In this document: positions 9,367 through 18,000 of the stretch, one piece after another | Numbering within the stretch: the first letter of the stretch is position 1 | Layout of the letters: every line of letters begins with the position of its first letter | DNA from: a bacterium | GTDB lineage: Bacteria > UBP6 > UBA1177 | NCBI GenBank assembly: GCA_017961325.1 | Contig: JAGCXM010000033.1 | Coordinates: forward strand, 1-61,782 | Reading direction: 5' to 3' | Length of the DNA stretch: 61,782 bases | The notes under the pieces: generated by a model | Databases searched by the model: none | Told to the model about the DNA's origin: nothing | What the model saw: the letters and a program-made list of their open reading frames with translations, nothing else | Made by a program: the position numbers and the translations under genes

Positions 9367-11244
9367 ATGAAGAAGTTATTTCTTTTATTGTTGATGTTTT
9401 TTCTCAGTTTATTTTTTCTTTCCTGCGGCGAATCTTCCGATGATTCTTCAACGTCAGATTTGCATTGTGAAAGCAATTCGGATTGTCCGTTAGGACAGAT
9501 ATGTTCGGCCGGCAGATGTATTGTGCCGGATTCTTCCGACAACGGTTCCGGTGAAGGGAACGGCGGAGGGAATTCCGGTTCCGGAAGCAGTTCCGAAGGC
9601 GGTTCCGAAGGCGGCAATTCGAATCCTTCCGACGGGGATGTGTCAACGGATGACAGCGATCCGGAAGAGGGAAATGTCACGGGATCATGTGAACCGGGAA
9701 AAAAACAGAAATGTGATTATCAGGGTCCGGAAGGAACTGAAAATGTCGGGCCATGCAGGGCTGCGGAAAGAACATGTAAGGAAGACGGAACATGGGGATA
9801 CTGCGAGGGAGAAGTTATTCCTGAATACGAAAGCGGTGAAGATCTTTGTACCAACGGCATTGACGATGACTGTGACGGTATTGTCGACAACGGAGCAAAC
9901 AATGCCTGCAACGGCGGTTATGAAGAAGAGGATGACAGTGATGTCGAACATTGCGAAACGGTATGTCAGATTAACACTGAAGACGGTTGCAAAAATAAAA
10001 TGGATAGTGAATATGATGCGTCACTCTGCGGGACAAATCCGCCGAGTCCTGACTGTCTTTGCAACGGCTTGGATGACGATTGCGACGGCAAAATCGATGA
10101 AGGCTGTCCCTGCAACTTGGGTGACACTCAGGCCTGTTTCTCGGGAAAACCTGCACAGAGAGGAGTCGGAACATGCCACGACGGCGTTCAGACATGCAAA
10201 ATGGGTCCGATAAGAGGTACCGTCGGAACATGGGGCGAATGCAAAGGCGAAATTCTGCCGAAAAAAGATGTCTGCGACAACGCCGACAACAACTGCAACG
10301 GTTGCAAGGACGAAGGTCTCTGCTGTGCTCCGGCCATTGACTGTGATTATGACATCGGGAATGCAACTCCTTTTATTGATAAGGAAATCGACGGAACGCT
10401 GATTTATGATATCGATCACAAATTCAACGATGCCGATACCGTAAAGTGGGAGTGGACTTTGACGAAGGGTCCGTGCGATATAGTTCTCGGCAAAACCAGT
10501 TTTTCTTTCGCCAGTAACGTTGAAGGCATTGCGGGCGTAAGCACGGATACTTCAGAAGCAATCACTTTCAGCGGAATCGGCTTGAAAAAATTCAAAGTCA
10601 ACTTCCAGCTTTCCGGAACTTACAACCTGCATCTTAAAATCACACGCGAAGGTGATCCTGAATCACCATACGAGTGTGAATGGCCGCTGAAAGTCGTTTC
10701 CACCGGTCTCAGGGTCGAACTCTGCTGGGATACAAATCAGGCCCCGAAAAGAGTTGATGTCGATTTGCATGTCGGTAAAAACGGCACTACAACAGCCTGG
10801 GGTTCCAGTGATTGCTATTTCAGCAACTGCAGAGGCAGCAGTTCTCCGAGATGGTATGACGAAACGGAAAATGGAAATAACCCGCGGCTTGACATTGATA
10901 ATAAAGGCGAAGGACCGATACCGGAAAACATCAATATCGATAATCCCGGAGACGGACATTCTTTCAGGGTAGGGGCATACTATCATCCTACTTTAAGTAC
11001 AGACAACATAGAAACGCATGCTGTCGTAAACATTTACTGCGGCGGAACCCGAAAAGCGACTTACGGTTTTGATCCTCTTCCTCAGCTGACAGGTTTTAAT
11101 AAAAAATATGATTTCTGGAAAGTTGTCGAAATCAAGTGGGTCGGTGACAATTTGAGTGATGAATGCGAAATCTTTCCGAAATTGGATAATGACGGCAATT
11201 ATGTCATAGACCGTCCGCGAGATACGAATTACAACAACTGGTAA
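9367..11244 (+). CDS. Multidomain lipoprotein, paralogue 2
   Basis: Same plan as the preceding gene: lipobox FLSC (Cys20), a Cys module with CPLGQICSAGRC, a Gly/Ser-rich then acidic linker, CNGLDDDCDGKIDEGC and CDNADNNCNGCKDEG motifs, a PKD-like domain and a YfaP/DUF2135-like C-terminus. It differs by an added Cys segment near residues 100-185 that contains another Asp-rich repeat (CTNGIDDDCDGIVDNG), giving three metal-type motifs. Its linker is Gly/Ser (GGNSGSGSSSEGG) rather than the Asp/Pro repeat of paralogue 1. The last residues YNNW match the YSNW end of paralogue 1. Role unknown. Confidence 0.9.
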   Translation: MKKLFLLLLMFFLSLFFLSCGESSDDSSTSDLHCESNSDCPLGQICSAGRCIVPDSSDNGSGEGNGGGNSGSGSSSEGGSEGGNSNPSDGDVSTDDSDPEEGNVTGSCEPGKKQKCDYQGPEGTENVGPCRAAERTCKEDGTWGYCEGEVIPEYESGEDLCTNGIDDDCDGIVDNGANNACNGGYEEEDDSDVEHCETVCQINTEDGCKNKMDSEYDASLCGTNPPSPDCLCNGLDDDCDGKIDEGCPCNLGDTQACFSGKPAQRGVGTCHDGVQTCKMGPIRGTVGTWGECKGEILPKKDVCDNADNNCNGCKDEGLCCAPAIDCDYDIGNATPFIDKEIDGTLIYDIDHKFNDADTVKWEWTLTKGPCDIVLGKTSFSFASNVEGIAGVSTDTSEAITFSGIGLKKFKVNFQLSGTYNLHLKITREGDPESPYECEWPLKVVSTGLRVELCWDTNQAPKRVDVDLHVGKNGTTTAWGSSDCYFSNCRGSSSPRWYDETENGNNPRLDIDNKGEGPIPENINIDNPGDGHSFRVGAYYHPTLSTDNIETHAVVNIYCGGTRKATYGFDPLPQLTGFNKKYDFWKVVEIKWVGDNLSDECEIFPKLDNDGNYVIDRPRDTNYNNW

Positions 11245-11255
11245 GACCGTTAAAG

Positions 11256-11327
11256 TCTGAATTTTTTCTTTAAATTTTCCAAAAAATAAAGTTTAATATC
11301 CGGATTTTGTTTTTTGTGGAGAAAGTT
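11256..11327 (+). promoter_or_regulatory. Duplicated leader/promoter module before paralogue 3
   Basis: Repeats the TCTGAATTTTTTCTTTAAAT block of the 9294 spacer, then TTTAATATCCGG and a GTGGAG site. The TTTAAT is a candidate -10. Confidence 0.4.
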
Positions 11328-12968
11328 ATGAAAAAGTTATTTGTTTTATTTTCAACGTTTTTTGTCGGCCTGTTTCTGGTTTCATGCGGCAGTTCGGAAT
11401 CTGACCATAAAGCATGCGAAAGCAACCTCGACTGTCCTGATGCCGGAGAGGTGTGTTCCGACGGAGAATGTGTTGCCGATTCATCTTCCGAACATGATGA
11501 CGGACGTGAAATTCCTGTTTCCGACAATGAACCTCATGCCGATTCTGATTCAAATTCTTCAGATGACGATGGTGAAAATTCAACGGATTCAGCGGATGAA
11601 AGCGGTGAAGATGCCGTAACAGATGATTCCGGCGACAGCGATACCACTGATTCCCGGCCGGATAATGATTCCGACGGAATAGAAGTTAAGCCTGATGAGA
11701 AATGTGAAGGCTTTATCTCTGAAACCGGTTGTATTGCCGCGATGGATAGCGAATATCCGGACTATTGCGACGGTCTTGACAATGACTGCGACGGCAAAGT
11801 TGATGAAAACTGTCCGTGTACGGCAGGTGAAACTCAGGCTTGTTTCAGCGGAAAACCTGCTCAGAGAAATGTCGGCACATGTGCCGACGGTATTCAGACC
11901 TGCAGGGTTTTTATGCGGGGAGGAGAAGCTCTCGGAACATGGGGCGAATGCAAAGGCGAGATTCTGCCGCAGGAAGATCTTTGCGATAGAGCAGACAACA
12001 ACTGCAACGGCTGCACAGACGAGGGTCTCAGCTGCACTCCGAAAATCAACTGCAACTACAAGATCGGAACGGCTCTTCCTTTTGTCGACAAAGTAATTGA
12101 CGGAACAAAAATTTACGAGTTCAGCGATACCGGCAAGGTAACCTGGGAATGGAAAATGAGTAAAGGCCCGTGTGACATCGTTCTCGGCAAAACGAGTTTT
12201 ACGACGAAAGCCGCAAAAACTTTGGAAGGACTTGAAGGTGACGGAGAAGAAACCGATGTAGTCAGCGGTGTCGGTCTTTCCCAGTTCAAAGTCAACTTCA
12301 AACTTTCGGGAAACTATACTCTTCACCTTAAAATCACACGCGAAAACGGGGAAACTTACGAATGTGAATGGAAGCTGAAAGTCGAATCAGACGGTCTCAG
12401 AGTCGAGCTCTGTTGGGATACGACAGGGCCGGCAGGAACGGATATCGACCTCCATCTTGGTAAAAATGGCGTAACGACGGCCTGGGGAAATATCTACAAC
12501 ACTACTGACAATCTGGCTTGTTACTACATGAACTGCAAATATGATCTCTCGGAAGGTCCTGACTGGGGTTACGAGGAAACAGAGAATTATGATAAAGACG
12601 GAAATAAAGGGATGATGAGAAATCCGCGTCTTGATATGGATAATGTCGTAACGGAAGGAAAACCTGAAAATATAAATCTCGACAATCCGAAAGAAGGGGA
12701 CACTTTCAGAGTTCTGGTTCACCGTTTTCACTTTAATACGACTTTTGAAACGCATCCGGTCGTCAATATTTACTGCGGCGGCACTTTGAAGGCTACTTAC
12801 GGAGTCGATCCGCAGCTTTCAGGTTTCAAAGATGAGAACGATTCCTGGGAAGTTGTCGAAATCAAGTGGGTCGGCGGCTATTCAAGTGACAAATGCGAAC
12901 TCACTCCGAAATGGGATAACGGATATGTAGTAAATGAAGCGGCACTTCCCGATTACCTCGGCTGGTGA
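11328..12968 (+). CDS. Multidomain lipoprotein, paralogue 3
   Basis: The ATG at 11328 follows GTGGAG; the frame is open upstream only through a TTG at 11307 without a site. Lipobox LVSC (Cys20), a Cys module with CPDAGEVCSDGEC, an Asp/Ser/Glu linker, CDGLDNDCDGKVDENC and CDRADNNCNGCTDEG motifs, then PKD-like and YfaP/DUF2135-like domains (DIDLHLGKNGVTTAWG, NPRLDMDN, CGGTLKATYGVDP). At 546 aa it is the shortest paralogue, mostly through a shorter linker. It ends YLGW. It is followed by a separate promoter for the CNNM gene. Confidence 0.9.
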   Translation: MKKLFVLFSTFFVGLFLVSCGSSESDHKACESNLDCPDAGEVCSDGECVADSSSEHDDGREIPVSDNEPHADSDSNSSDDDGENSTDSADESGEDAVTDDSGDSDTTDSRPDNDSDGIEVKPDEKCEGFISETGCIAAMDSEYPDYCDGLDNDCDGKVDENCPCTAGETQACFSGKPAQRNVGTCADGIQTCRVFMRGGEALGTWGECKGEILPQEDLCDRADNNCNGCTDEGLSCTPKINCNYKIGTALPFVDKVIDGTKIYEFSDTGKVTWEWKMSKGPCDIVLGKTSFTTKAAKTLEGLEGDGEETDVVSGVGLSQFKVNFKLSGNYTLHLKITRENGETYECEWKLKVESDGLRVELCWDTTGPAGTDIDLHLGKNGVTTAWGNIYNTTDNLACYYMNCKYDLSEGPDWGYEETENYDKDGNKGMMRNPRLDMDNVVTEGKPENINLDNPKEGDTFRVLVHRFHFNTTFETHPVVNIYCGGTLKATYGVDPQLSGFKDENDSWEVVEIKWVGGYSSDKCELTPKWDNGYVVNEAALPDYLGW

Positions 12969-12995
12969 ATCAGTAAATCAAAAAAACAGCATAAA

Positions 12996-13024
12996 TTGAC
13001 AAACTCTTATTTAATTGTAAGAAT
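12996..13024 (+). promoter_or_regulatory. Putative promoter of the CNNM/CorC gene
   Basis: A perfect TTGACA, a 17-nt spacer and AAGAAT end about 50 nt before the start at 13077. Confidence 0.6.
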
Positions 13025-13076
13025 AACAGGCTATTTGGTTGTAGCGGGGTTTTAAAAACTGTTCACGGAGGTTGAT

Positions 13077-14387
13077 TTGGACGCGTTCCCTTTATTTGAG
13101 GTGACGGGAGTTATCGTTTGCATTCTTTTGAGTGCCTATTTCAGCGGCACTGAAACGGCTTTGACAGCACTTTCGGAAGCAAAATCGGAGATAATGGAGG
13201 ACAAATATCCATTTATCGCGCCGGTTCTCAAAAAGTGGAAGAAAAATCCCGGGCTGATTCTTTCGTCGCTGCTTGTCGGAAACAATGTCGTCAACATTTT
13301 CGGTGCCCTGCTTGCCGGAAAGACTGCTTCGTTCGCCCTTGCAAGTTACGGTCAGGCGGTAGCAGACGTCGCTGCGGTTGCCGGAATGACACTTTTCGTC
13401 CTTATTTTCGGCGAAGTCACTCCGAAAACTTTTGCAAAACTCATGCCCGAACGCTGGCTTTTTCCGACCCTCATAGTCTTCCGCATTTTTGAGTGGATTT
13501 TGATGCCTTTCGCCATCGTGCTTTCGAAATTTGCGAGCGCAGTCGTCAAATTCATGGGAGGAGAAAGCGAATATTCCGAAATGACCCAGAACGAAATCGA
13601 ATATATGATCCAGAAGGGTAGTGACCGCGGCGTTTTCGAGCAGGAGGAGCAGGGCGAACTTCTCACGAGCGTCATCGAATTTAAAGATACTTTAGTCAAG
13701 GAGATTATGACTCCTAGAACCGATTCGAATTTTCTGGAAGTTGATACTACGATCGCTCAGGCTATGGAAAAGATTGAAGAATGGGGTCACAGCAGGATTC
13801 CAGTCTATGAAGATTCGGTCGACAACATCAAGGGAATTCTTTACGTGAAGGATCTTGCGATGCTCATCACGAAGGACAAATCGGTTCTTGACGACAAAAT
13901 AATAACGGTTGCGCGGCCGGGCGTTTTCTATGTTCCGGAAACGCAGAAAATCCATGACACTCTTGCAAAAATGAGGGCGGAAGGCAACCATTTGGGAATC
14001 GTTGTCGACGAATTCGGCGGAACGTCCGGAATCATCACGCTTGAAGATGTTCTGGAGGAACTTGTCGGAGATATCCGCGATGAAAACGATAAAGACGAAA
14101 AACAGTTTGAAAAGATTGAAGAAAACGTCATTTTAGTCGATGCCCACATTACAATAAGCGATCTTGAAGAAGAGCTTGACATCAAAATTCCCGACGACGG
14201 CGAATACACGAGTCTCGGCGGTTTTATCGTGAGTGAAGCAGGGGAAGTTCCTCGGACCGGTTTCGTGATGAATTACGAAAACTATGAGTTCAAGGTTGTC
14301 GAAAGCAACGAAAAAAACATTCTGAAAGTCGAAATCAGAATTCTTGACAAAGAAAACGAACCGGAAGAGTCTGAAAGTTCCAAATAG
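13077..14387 (+). CDS. CNNM/CorC-HlyC family transporter (DUF21 + CBS pair)
   Basis: A predicted inner-membrane protein of the CNNM/CorC family, usually tied to Mg2+ or Co2+ efflux. The N-terminal DUF21 domain has about three or four membrane helices (SAYFSGTETALTALSEAK is typical of the family). A CBS pair follows (from IMTPRTDSNFLEVD to VVDEFGGTSGIITLEDVLEE), and a CorC/HlyC C-terminal domain ends at about residue 425. The start is a TTG with GGAGG five bases upstream; no in-frame ATG near the start is as well placed. Family assignment is firm; the transported ion is inferred. Confidence 0.93.
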   Translation: MDAFPLFEVTGVIVCILLSAYFSGTETALTALSEAKSEIMEDKYPFIAPVLKKWKKNPGLILSSLLVGNNVVNIFGALLAGKTASFALASYGQAVADVAAVAGMTLFVLIFGEVTPKTFAKLMPERWLFPTLIVFRIFEWILMPFAIVLSKFASAVVKFMGGESEYSEMTQNEIEYMIQKGSDRGVFEQEEQGELLTSVIEFKDTLVKEIMTPRTDSNFLEVDTTIAQAMEKIEEWGHSRIPVYEDSVDNIKGILYVKDLAMLITKDKSVLDDKIITVARPGVFYVPETQKIHDTLAKMRAEGNHLGIVVDEFGGTSGIITLEDVLEELVGDIRDENDKDEKQFEKIEENVILVDAHITISDLEEELDIKIPDDGEYTSLGGFIVSEAGEVPRTGFVMNYENYEFKVVESNEKNILKVEIRILDKENEPEESESSK

Positions 14388-14416
14388 TTGAAATTAATAC
14401 TAAATTCTTTGAAAAA

Positions 14417-14548
14417 TTAAAAAAGGGAAATTATCTTTCTTATGAGTTCAACGTTGAATTTGTGAATAACGGGAAGAACTCCGCTTATCCAGAGGATGAC
14501 CGAGAGGAGAATCGAAACCATAAGGATCAGGAGAAGCTTTTTTTTCAT
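14417..14548 (-). CDS. 43-aa single-helix membrane peptide coupled to purQ
   Basis: A short frame starting ATGAAAAAAAAG whose ATG overlaps the purQ TGA by four bases (ATGA), a classic translational-coupling arrangement. The product has a basic start (MKKKLL) and one hydrophobic helix (LILMVSILLSVILWISGVL), then a short basic tail ending IISLF. It is too short for family assignment. It could instead be a cleaved signal with little left, but the coupling and the Lys-rich start favour a real membrane peptide. Confidence 0.55.
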   Translation of the reverse strand: MKKKLLLILMVSILLSVILWISGVLPVIHKFNVELIRKIISLF

Positions 14549-15339
14549 AACTTTTCTCTGACATATTTTACTGCGTTGGAGAAGATTTTAAGTCCGAGAG
14601 CTTCCGGCATCTTATCCATTCTCGTCCATTCCGGATGCTGCGTACCGTTTACGAAAACTTCGGGGTGGGGCATCATGCCGAGAACATTCCCTTTTTTATT
14701 GGTGATTCCGGCGATCGCAATTTCCGAACCGTTAGGATTTTCGGGATATTTCTGAGTTATGTCGCCGTTTTTGTCGACATACTGGAATGCGATCTGATTG
14801 TTGTCCTTTATCATTCTGAGGTCGTGCTGCTGAGCTACGAATTTTCCTTCACCGTGTCTGACAGCGACGTCAAAAATGTCGATTCCTTCAAGAAAAGGCG
14901 AATGATTTTCAGGATTTGCTTTGATACGAACCCATCTGTCCTCGTATTGTGCGGAATCGTTGTGAGTAAGTGTCGCAACCTGTTTTTTGAAAACATCCTT
15001 TTCGTCTCCCGGAAGCACTCCCATTTTGACGAGTGTCTGGAATCCGTTGCAGATTCCGATGACAAGTTTGTCGTCAAGGATGAATTTTTTCAGTTTTTCG
15101 CCCATTTCCTTCTTGACTTTGAGCCCTAAAACCCTTCCTGAAGCGATATGGTCGCCGAAAGAAAATCCGCCCGGGAAAGCAAGTATTTGAAAATCGTCGA
15201 TATTTACTTCTCCGTTTATGACGCGGTTGACATGGACCCGCTCGATCCTGTCCGCACCGGCCATTTCAAAAGCCCATGATGTTTCGACATCGCAGTTGAT
15301 TCCGTAACCAGTAAGTATCAGAACGCTGACTTTTTCCAT
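14545..15339 (-). CDS. purQ: Phosphoribosylformylglycinamidine synthase, glutaminase subunit PurQ
   Basis: Glutamine amidotransferase subunit supplying ammonia to FGAM synthase in de novo purine synthesis. It has the class I GATase nucleophile segment GICNGFQTL and the His/Glu pair MPHPE, with FPGGFSFGDHIASGRVLG near the start. The ATG at 15339 follows GGAGGG; the frame extends upstream to 15363 without a better site. At 264 aa it is somewhat longer than the usual 220-230 aa. No purL or purS is adjacent. Confidence 0.95.
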   Translation of the reverse strand: MEKVSVLILTGYGINCDVETSWAFEMAGADRIERVHVNRVINGEVNIDDFQILAFPGGFSFGDHIASGRVLGLKVKKEMGEKLKKFILDDKLVIGICNGFQTLVKMGVLPGDEKDVFKKQVATLTHNDSAQYEDRWVRIKANPENHSPFLEGIDIFDVAVRHGEGKFVAQQHDLRMIKDNNQIAFQYVDKNGDITQKYPENPNGSEIAIAGITNKKGNVLGMMPHPEVFVNGTQHPEWTRMDKMPEALGLKIFSNAVKYVREKL

Positions 15340-15376
15340 AAAACCCTCCAAAAAACAGATCAATAAAAAGCGCGGA

Positions 15377-15404
15377 AATATAGCACATATTTAATTGATT
15401 GCAA
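15377..15404 (-). promoter_or_regulatory. Putative purQ promoter
   Basis: TTGCAA, a 16-nt spacer and TATATT on the minus strand, about 38 nt upstream of the purQ start. Confidence 0.5.
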
Positions 15405-15422
15405 AGTGCGGAATTGATTTTT

Positions 15423-16262
15423 TTAAGATATTTTTTTGTTCACCGGACATGCTTTTACGCAGTCGCCGCATTTGATGCATTCGATGGAATTCACCTCTTT
15501 CACGGGATCGATTCCCATCGGACAGCTTTTTTCACATTTGTGACATGATACGCAACTTTTCTGATACAATCTGATCTGAAAAAGTGAAATGCGGTTGAAA
15601 AATCCAAGAATGAGTCCTAGCGGGCAGATGTAGCGGCAGAAGGCTCTTTTTTCGCGCATGAAACAGATCACGAAAAAAATCGTTAGGGCGACTTTCCACC
15701 AGAAAGTAAACCCGATGGAAGCGCGTAAACCGGAATTTGCAGCTATTATCGGAATGCCTGCGACGATAAGTCCGGACGGACAAACGTATGCGCAGAAGCC
15801 CTGAGCCAGTCCGAAAGCCGGAATTATCAAAACGAAGAAAAACAGGTTAAACCACTTTATATACCGGAATTTTTGTGGTAATTTTGCTTCGATATTCTTC
15901 CATGGCGAAATCGAATAAAGAATCTCCTGAAAAAATCCGAAAGGACAAACGTAAGCACAGGTTGCTCTTCCCAGTATCGCACCGGTTGCCGATAGTGTTC
16001 CGAGTGCGAAAAACGGAATCATCGAAGCATATTTTATGACATACTGCAGAGTTCCGAGCGGGCAGCCGAAAGCCATCGACGGGCAGCTGTAGCAGTGAAG
16101 TCCGGGAGCGCAGAAAGTCTTCGTCGGGCCGTTGTAAGGCTTGCCGGTCATGAAATTCGACAGGAACGGATTTTGTATTATTAAGAAGAATAATTGTATT
16201 AAATTTCTTTTGATGCTTAAACTTTTTATCTTTTCAAAAAAAGAACGTTTTGTTTCAATCAT
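15423..16262 (-). CDS. NapH/CcoG-like membrane polyferredoxin (4Fe-4S)
   Basis: A polytopic membrane protein with several cysteine clusters. Near the N-terminus is a Cys-rich loop (CAPGLHCYSCPSMAFGCP). Two CxxxCP motifs sit at membrane edges (CAYVCPFG and CAYVCPSG), a third is CRYICPLG, and the C-terminus has two ferredoxin 4Fe-4S motifs (CVSCHKCEKSCPMG and CIKCGDCVKACP). This is the NapH/NosR/MauN layout, moving electrons between the membrane and an Fe-S acceptor. It overlaps the upstream 72-aa gene by eight bases, and the activase is first in the same operon, so it may reduce that activase. Partner assignment is inference. Confidence 0.88.
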   Translation of the reverse strand: MIETKRSFFEKIKSLSIKRNLIQLFFLIIQNPFLSNFMTGKPYNGPTKTFCAPGLHCYSCPSMAFGCPLGTLQYVIKYASMIPFFALGTLSATGAILGRATCAYVCPFGFFQEILYSISPWKNIEAKLPQKFRYIKWFNLFFFVLIIPAFGLAQGFCAYVCPSGLIVAGIPIIAANSGLRASIGFTFWWKVALTIFFVICFMREKRAFCRYICPLGLILGFFNRISLFQIRLYQKSCVSCHKCEKSCPMGIDPVKEVNSIECIKCGDCVKACPVNKKIS

Positions 16263-16473
16263 TGCGTTTTTCCCCGCCGAATTTTTCCTTTATTTTCGCA
16301 AAAATGTCTTCGTCGAAAAGTCCGATGCAGCTCATGCAGATGTTTTTTCCGGCGGCTTTTACGAGATCTGTTTCCTTCGTGCCGTATTCGTCTATTTCAA
16401 CGGTAAAGGTGCGGACGATGAAAAAAGCCGAAACCGCGATGATTATTAGCGGAATAATTATTTTCTTCTTCAT
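16255..16473 (-). CDS. Small membrane protein with CMSC motif
   Basis: A 72-aa protein with an N-terminal helix (KKKIIIPLIIIAVSAFFIV) and a soluble tail that contains CMSC (about residues 46-49) followed by a Lys/Glu-rich end. It overlaps the activase gene by four bases (ATGA) and the polyferredoxin gene by eight, so it is part of a tightly packed operon. A thiol pair next to Fe-S and activase genes suggests a redox role or metal binding. I do not recognise a named family. Confidence 0.75.
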   Translation of the reverse strand: MKKKIIIPLIIIAVSAFFIVRTFTVEIDEYGTKETDLVKAAGKNICMSCIGLFDEDIFAKIKEKFGGEKRND

Positions 16474-17261
16474 TTTGCCTCCGTTTCCTTCATTGCGAAA
16501 AGTGCCGCTCCGAGTGCACCCATGAATTGTGAAAATTCATCGGTTTTTATTGACGAACCGAAAAATTTCTCGAGGTGAAATCTGACAGGTTTGAGTTTCG
16601 AGACGCCGCCCGACATGAAAAACGGCTGCTCGGGGTGAGTTTTTCGCGCCATGAAAAACGTGTTCGCCGCGACCATTCTGGCAAGCGATGAAGCTATCAC
16701 ATTCTGCGGAACGTCACGGGAAACCATTGAAATAACTTCGCTTTCTGCAAAAACCGTACATGTCGAATTGATTTTTACCGGTTCAACTTCCGAAACGTCA
16801 AGTTCTGCAAAATCATCTATTGAAAAACCTATGCGTTCCATCATTACTTCCAAAAATCTGCCGGTTCCCGCCGCACAGCGGTCGTTCATTGCAAAATCTT
16901 TGATTCTTGAATTATTATCAATGGTTATGACTTTGCTGTCCTGTCCGCCGATATCTATTATCGTTTTCGTTTCGGGATGAAGTCTGAGAACTCCCATGTA
17001 GTGGCAGGTTATTTCGGTCGCCGAAAAATCGCACATCGAAGCTGTGCTTTCCCTGCCGTAACCCGTGACCGCCGAAGCCGAGATTCTTTTTCTGAAATTT
17101 TCAGGAATCATCTCCGTCAAAGCGGCGTAGGTTTTCGTCGCGGAGGCGACGGTTTTTATTATTTCCGAAAAAACGATATTTTTTCCGTTGTCAATTATTG
17201 TGATTTTGCCGGTTCTCGAACCGATGTCGATACCGCAGAAAAATTTTTCCGAATCTTTCAT
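16470..17261 (-). CDS. CoA-dehydratase activase (BadF/BadG/HgdC family ATPase)
   Basis: An ASKHA-fold ATPase that uses ATP hydrolysis to drive low-potential electron transfer to a 2-hydroxyacyl-CoA dehydratase or similar enzyme. It has CGIDIGSRTGKI, DIGGQDSK and the family's cluster-binding segment NDRCAAGTGRFLEVM, plus a second cysteine at STCTVFAESEV. Those two cysteines in a dimer bind the 4Fe-4S cluster. At 263 aa it has the usual length. GGAGGTGAG precedes the ATG. No dehydratase subunit is adjacent, but an HgdB-like protein lies at 54521-55534. It heads the operon with the Cys-pair and NapH-like genes. Confidence 0.93.
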   Translation of the reverse strand: MKDSEKFFCGIDIGSRTGKITIIDNGKNIVFSEIIKTVASATKTYAALTEMIPENFRKRISASAVTGYGRESTASMCDFSATEITCHYMGVLRLHPETKTIIDIGGQDSKVITIDNNSRIKDFAMNDRCAAGTGRFLEVMMERIGFSIDDFAELDVSEVEPVKINSTCTVFAESEVISMVSRDVPQNVIASSLARMVAANTFFMARKTHPEQPFFMSGGVSKLKPVRFHLEKFFGSSIKTDEFSQFMGALGAALFAMKETEAK

Positions 17262-17329
17262 CTCACCTCCGCAAAAAACTGTTAAGAATACCTGAAAAAA
17301 ATAAAATTGAAAGTCCTGCTAAAAATCTG

Positions 17330-17358
17330 TTGACATATTTCCTAAATTCAATTAAATT
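17330..17358 (+). promoter_or_regulatory. Putative nitroreductase promoter
   Basis: A perfect TTGACA, a 17-nt spacer and TAAATT, ending 33 nt before the ATG at 17392. Confidence 0.6.
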
Positions 17359-17391
17359 CGGTGGTTACTTGATTCTTTTATGGAGGCATTT

Positions 17392-18000
17392 ATGAAAAAA
17401 GTTGTTTTTATGGCAATTCTTTTTGCCGTCTTCTGTGTTTTCGGAGGTGAAAAAATGAACGAAACTACAAAAACGATTTTCAACCGCAAGAGTGTTCGGA
17501 ACTATGTCGAAACGACTGTTGCGCCCGAGACTCTCGAATTTCTGGTCAAGGCGGGAATGGCGGCACCGTCTGCAATGGACAGAAGACCGTGGGAATTCAT
17601 CATCATCAACGACAAGGCGGTCGTCAAAAAACTCAACGATGCGCTTCCTCATGCAAAAATGGCGGAAAAGGCCGGTTATGCGATAGTCGTTGCCGGAAAC
17701 ATCGAGAAACAGGCTGGCGGAAAGGATGCCAATTTCTGGATCATGGACTGCAGCGCGGCTGCACAGAACATTCTTCTTGCGGCTGAATCGCTCGGTTTAG
17801 GTGCTGTCTGGACAGCGGTTTATCCGTCTGCGGAAAGGGTTAAACCGGTAGTCGAAATTCTGGGACTTCCGGCAAACATCGTTCCGCTTGCTTTCATTCC
17901 GGTAGGAAAACCGAGCGGTGCCGATAAGCCGAAAGACAAGTTTGACAAAACCAGAATACATTGGAATCATTGGACAGGTAAAGCAAATCCCGGCAAATAG
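17392..18000 (+). CDS. Nitroreductase-family flavoprotein with export-like N-terminus
   Basis: An FMN-dependent oxidoreductase of the nitroreductase superfamily, with IFNRKSVRNY (FMN phosphate contact) and PSAMDRRPWEFIII near the start, and GLGAVWTAVYP late. Two start codons each have a good site. ATG 17392 follows GGAGG and encodes a hydrophobic leader (KKVVFMAILFAVFCVFGG). ATG 17455 follows GGAGGTG and gives a normal cytosolic nitroreductase of about 181 aa. The longer form may be exported or membrane-anchored. Physiological substrate unknown. Confidence 0.88.
   Translation: MKKVVFMAILFAVFCVFGGEKMNETTKTIFNRKSVRNYVETTVAPETLEFLVKAGMAAPSAMDRRPWEFIIINDKAVVKKLNDALPHAKMAEKAGYAIVVAGNIEKQAGGKDANFWIMDCSAAAQNILLAAESLGLGAVWTAVYPSAERVKPVVEILGLPANIVPLAFIPVGKPSGADKPKDKFDKTRIHWNHWTGKANPGK

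Noticed and set aside
11589-12326. Minus-strand frame of 245 codons opposite lipoprotein paralogue 3
   Set aside because: Its apparent repeats mirror the coding strand and similar shadows occur opposite the other paralogues.
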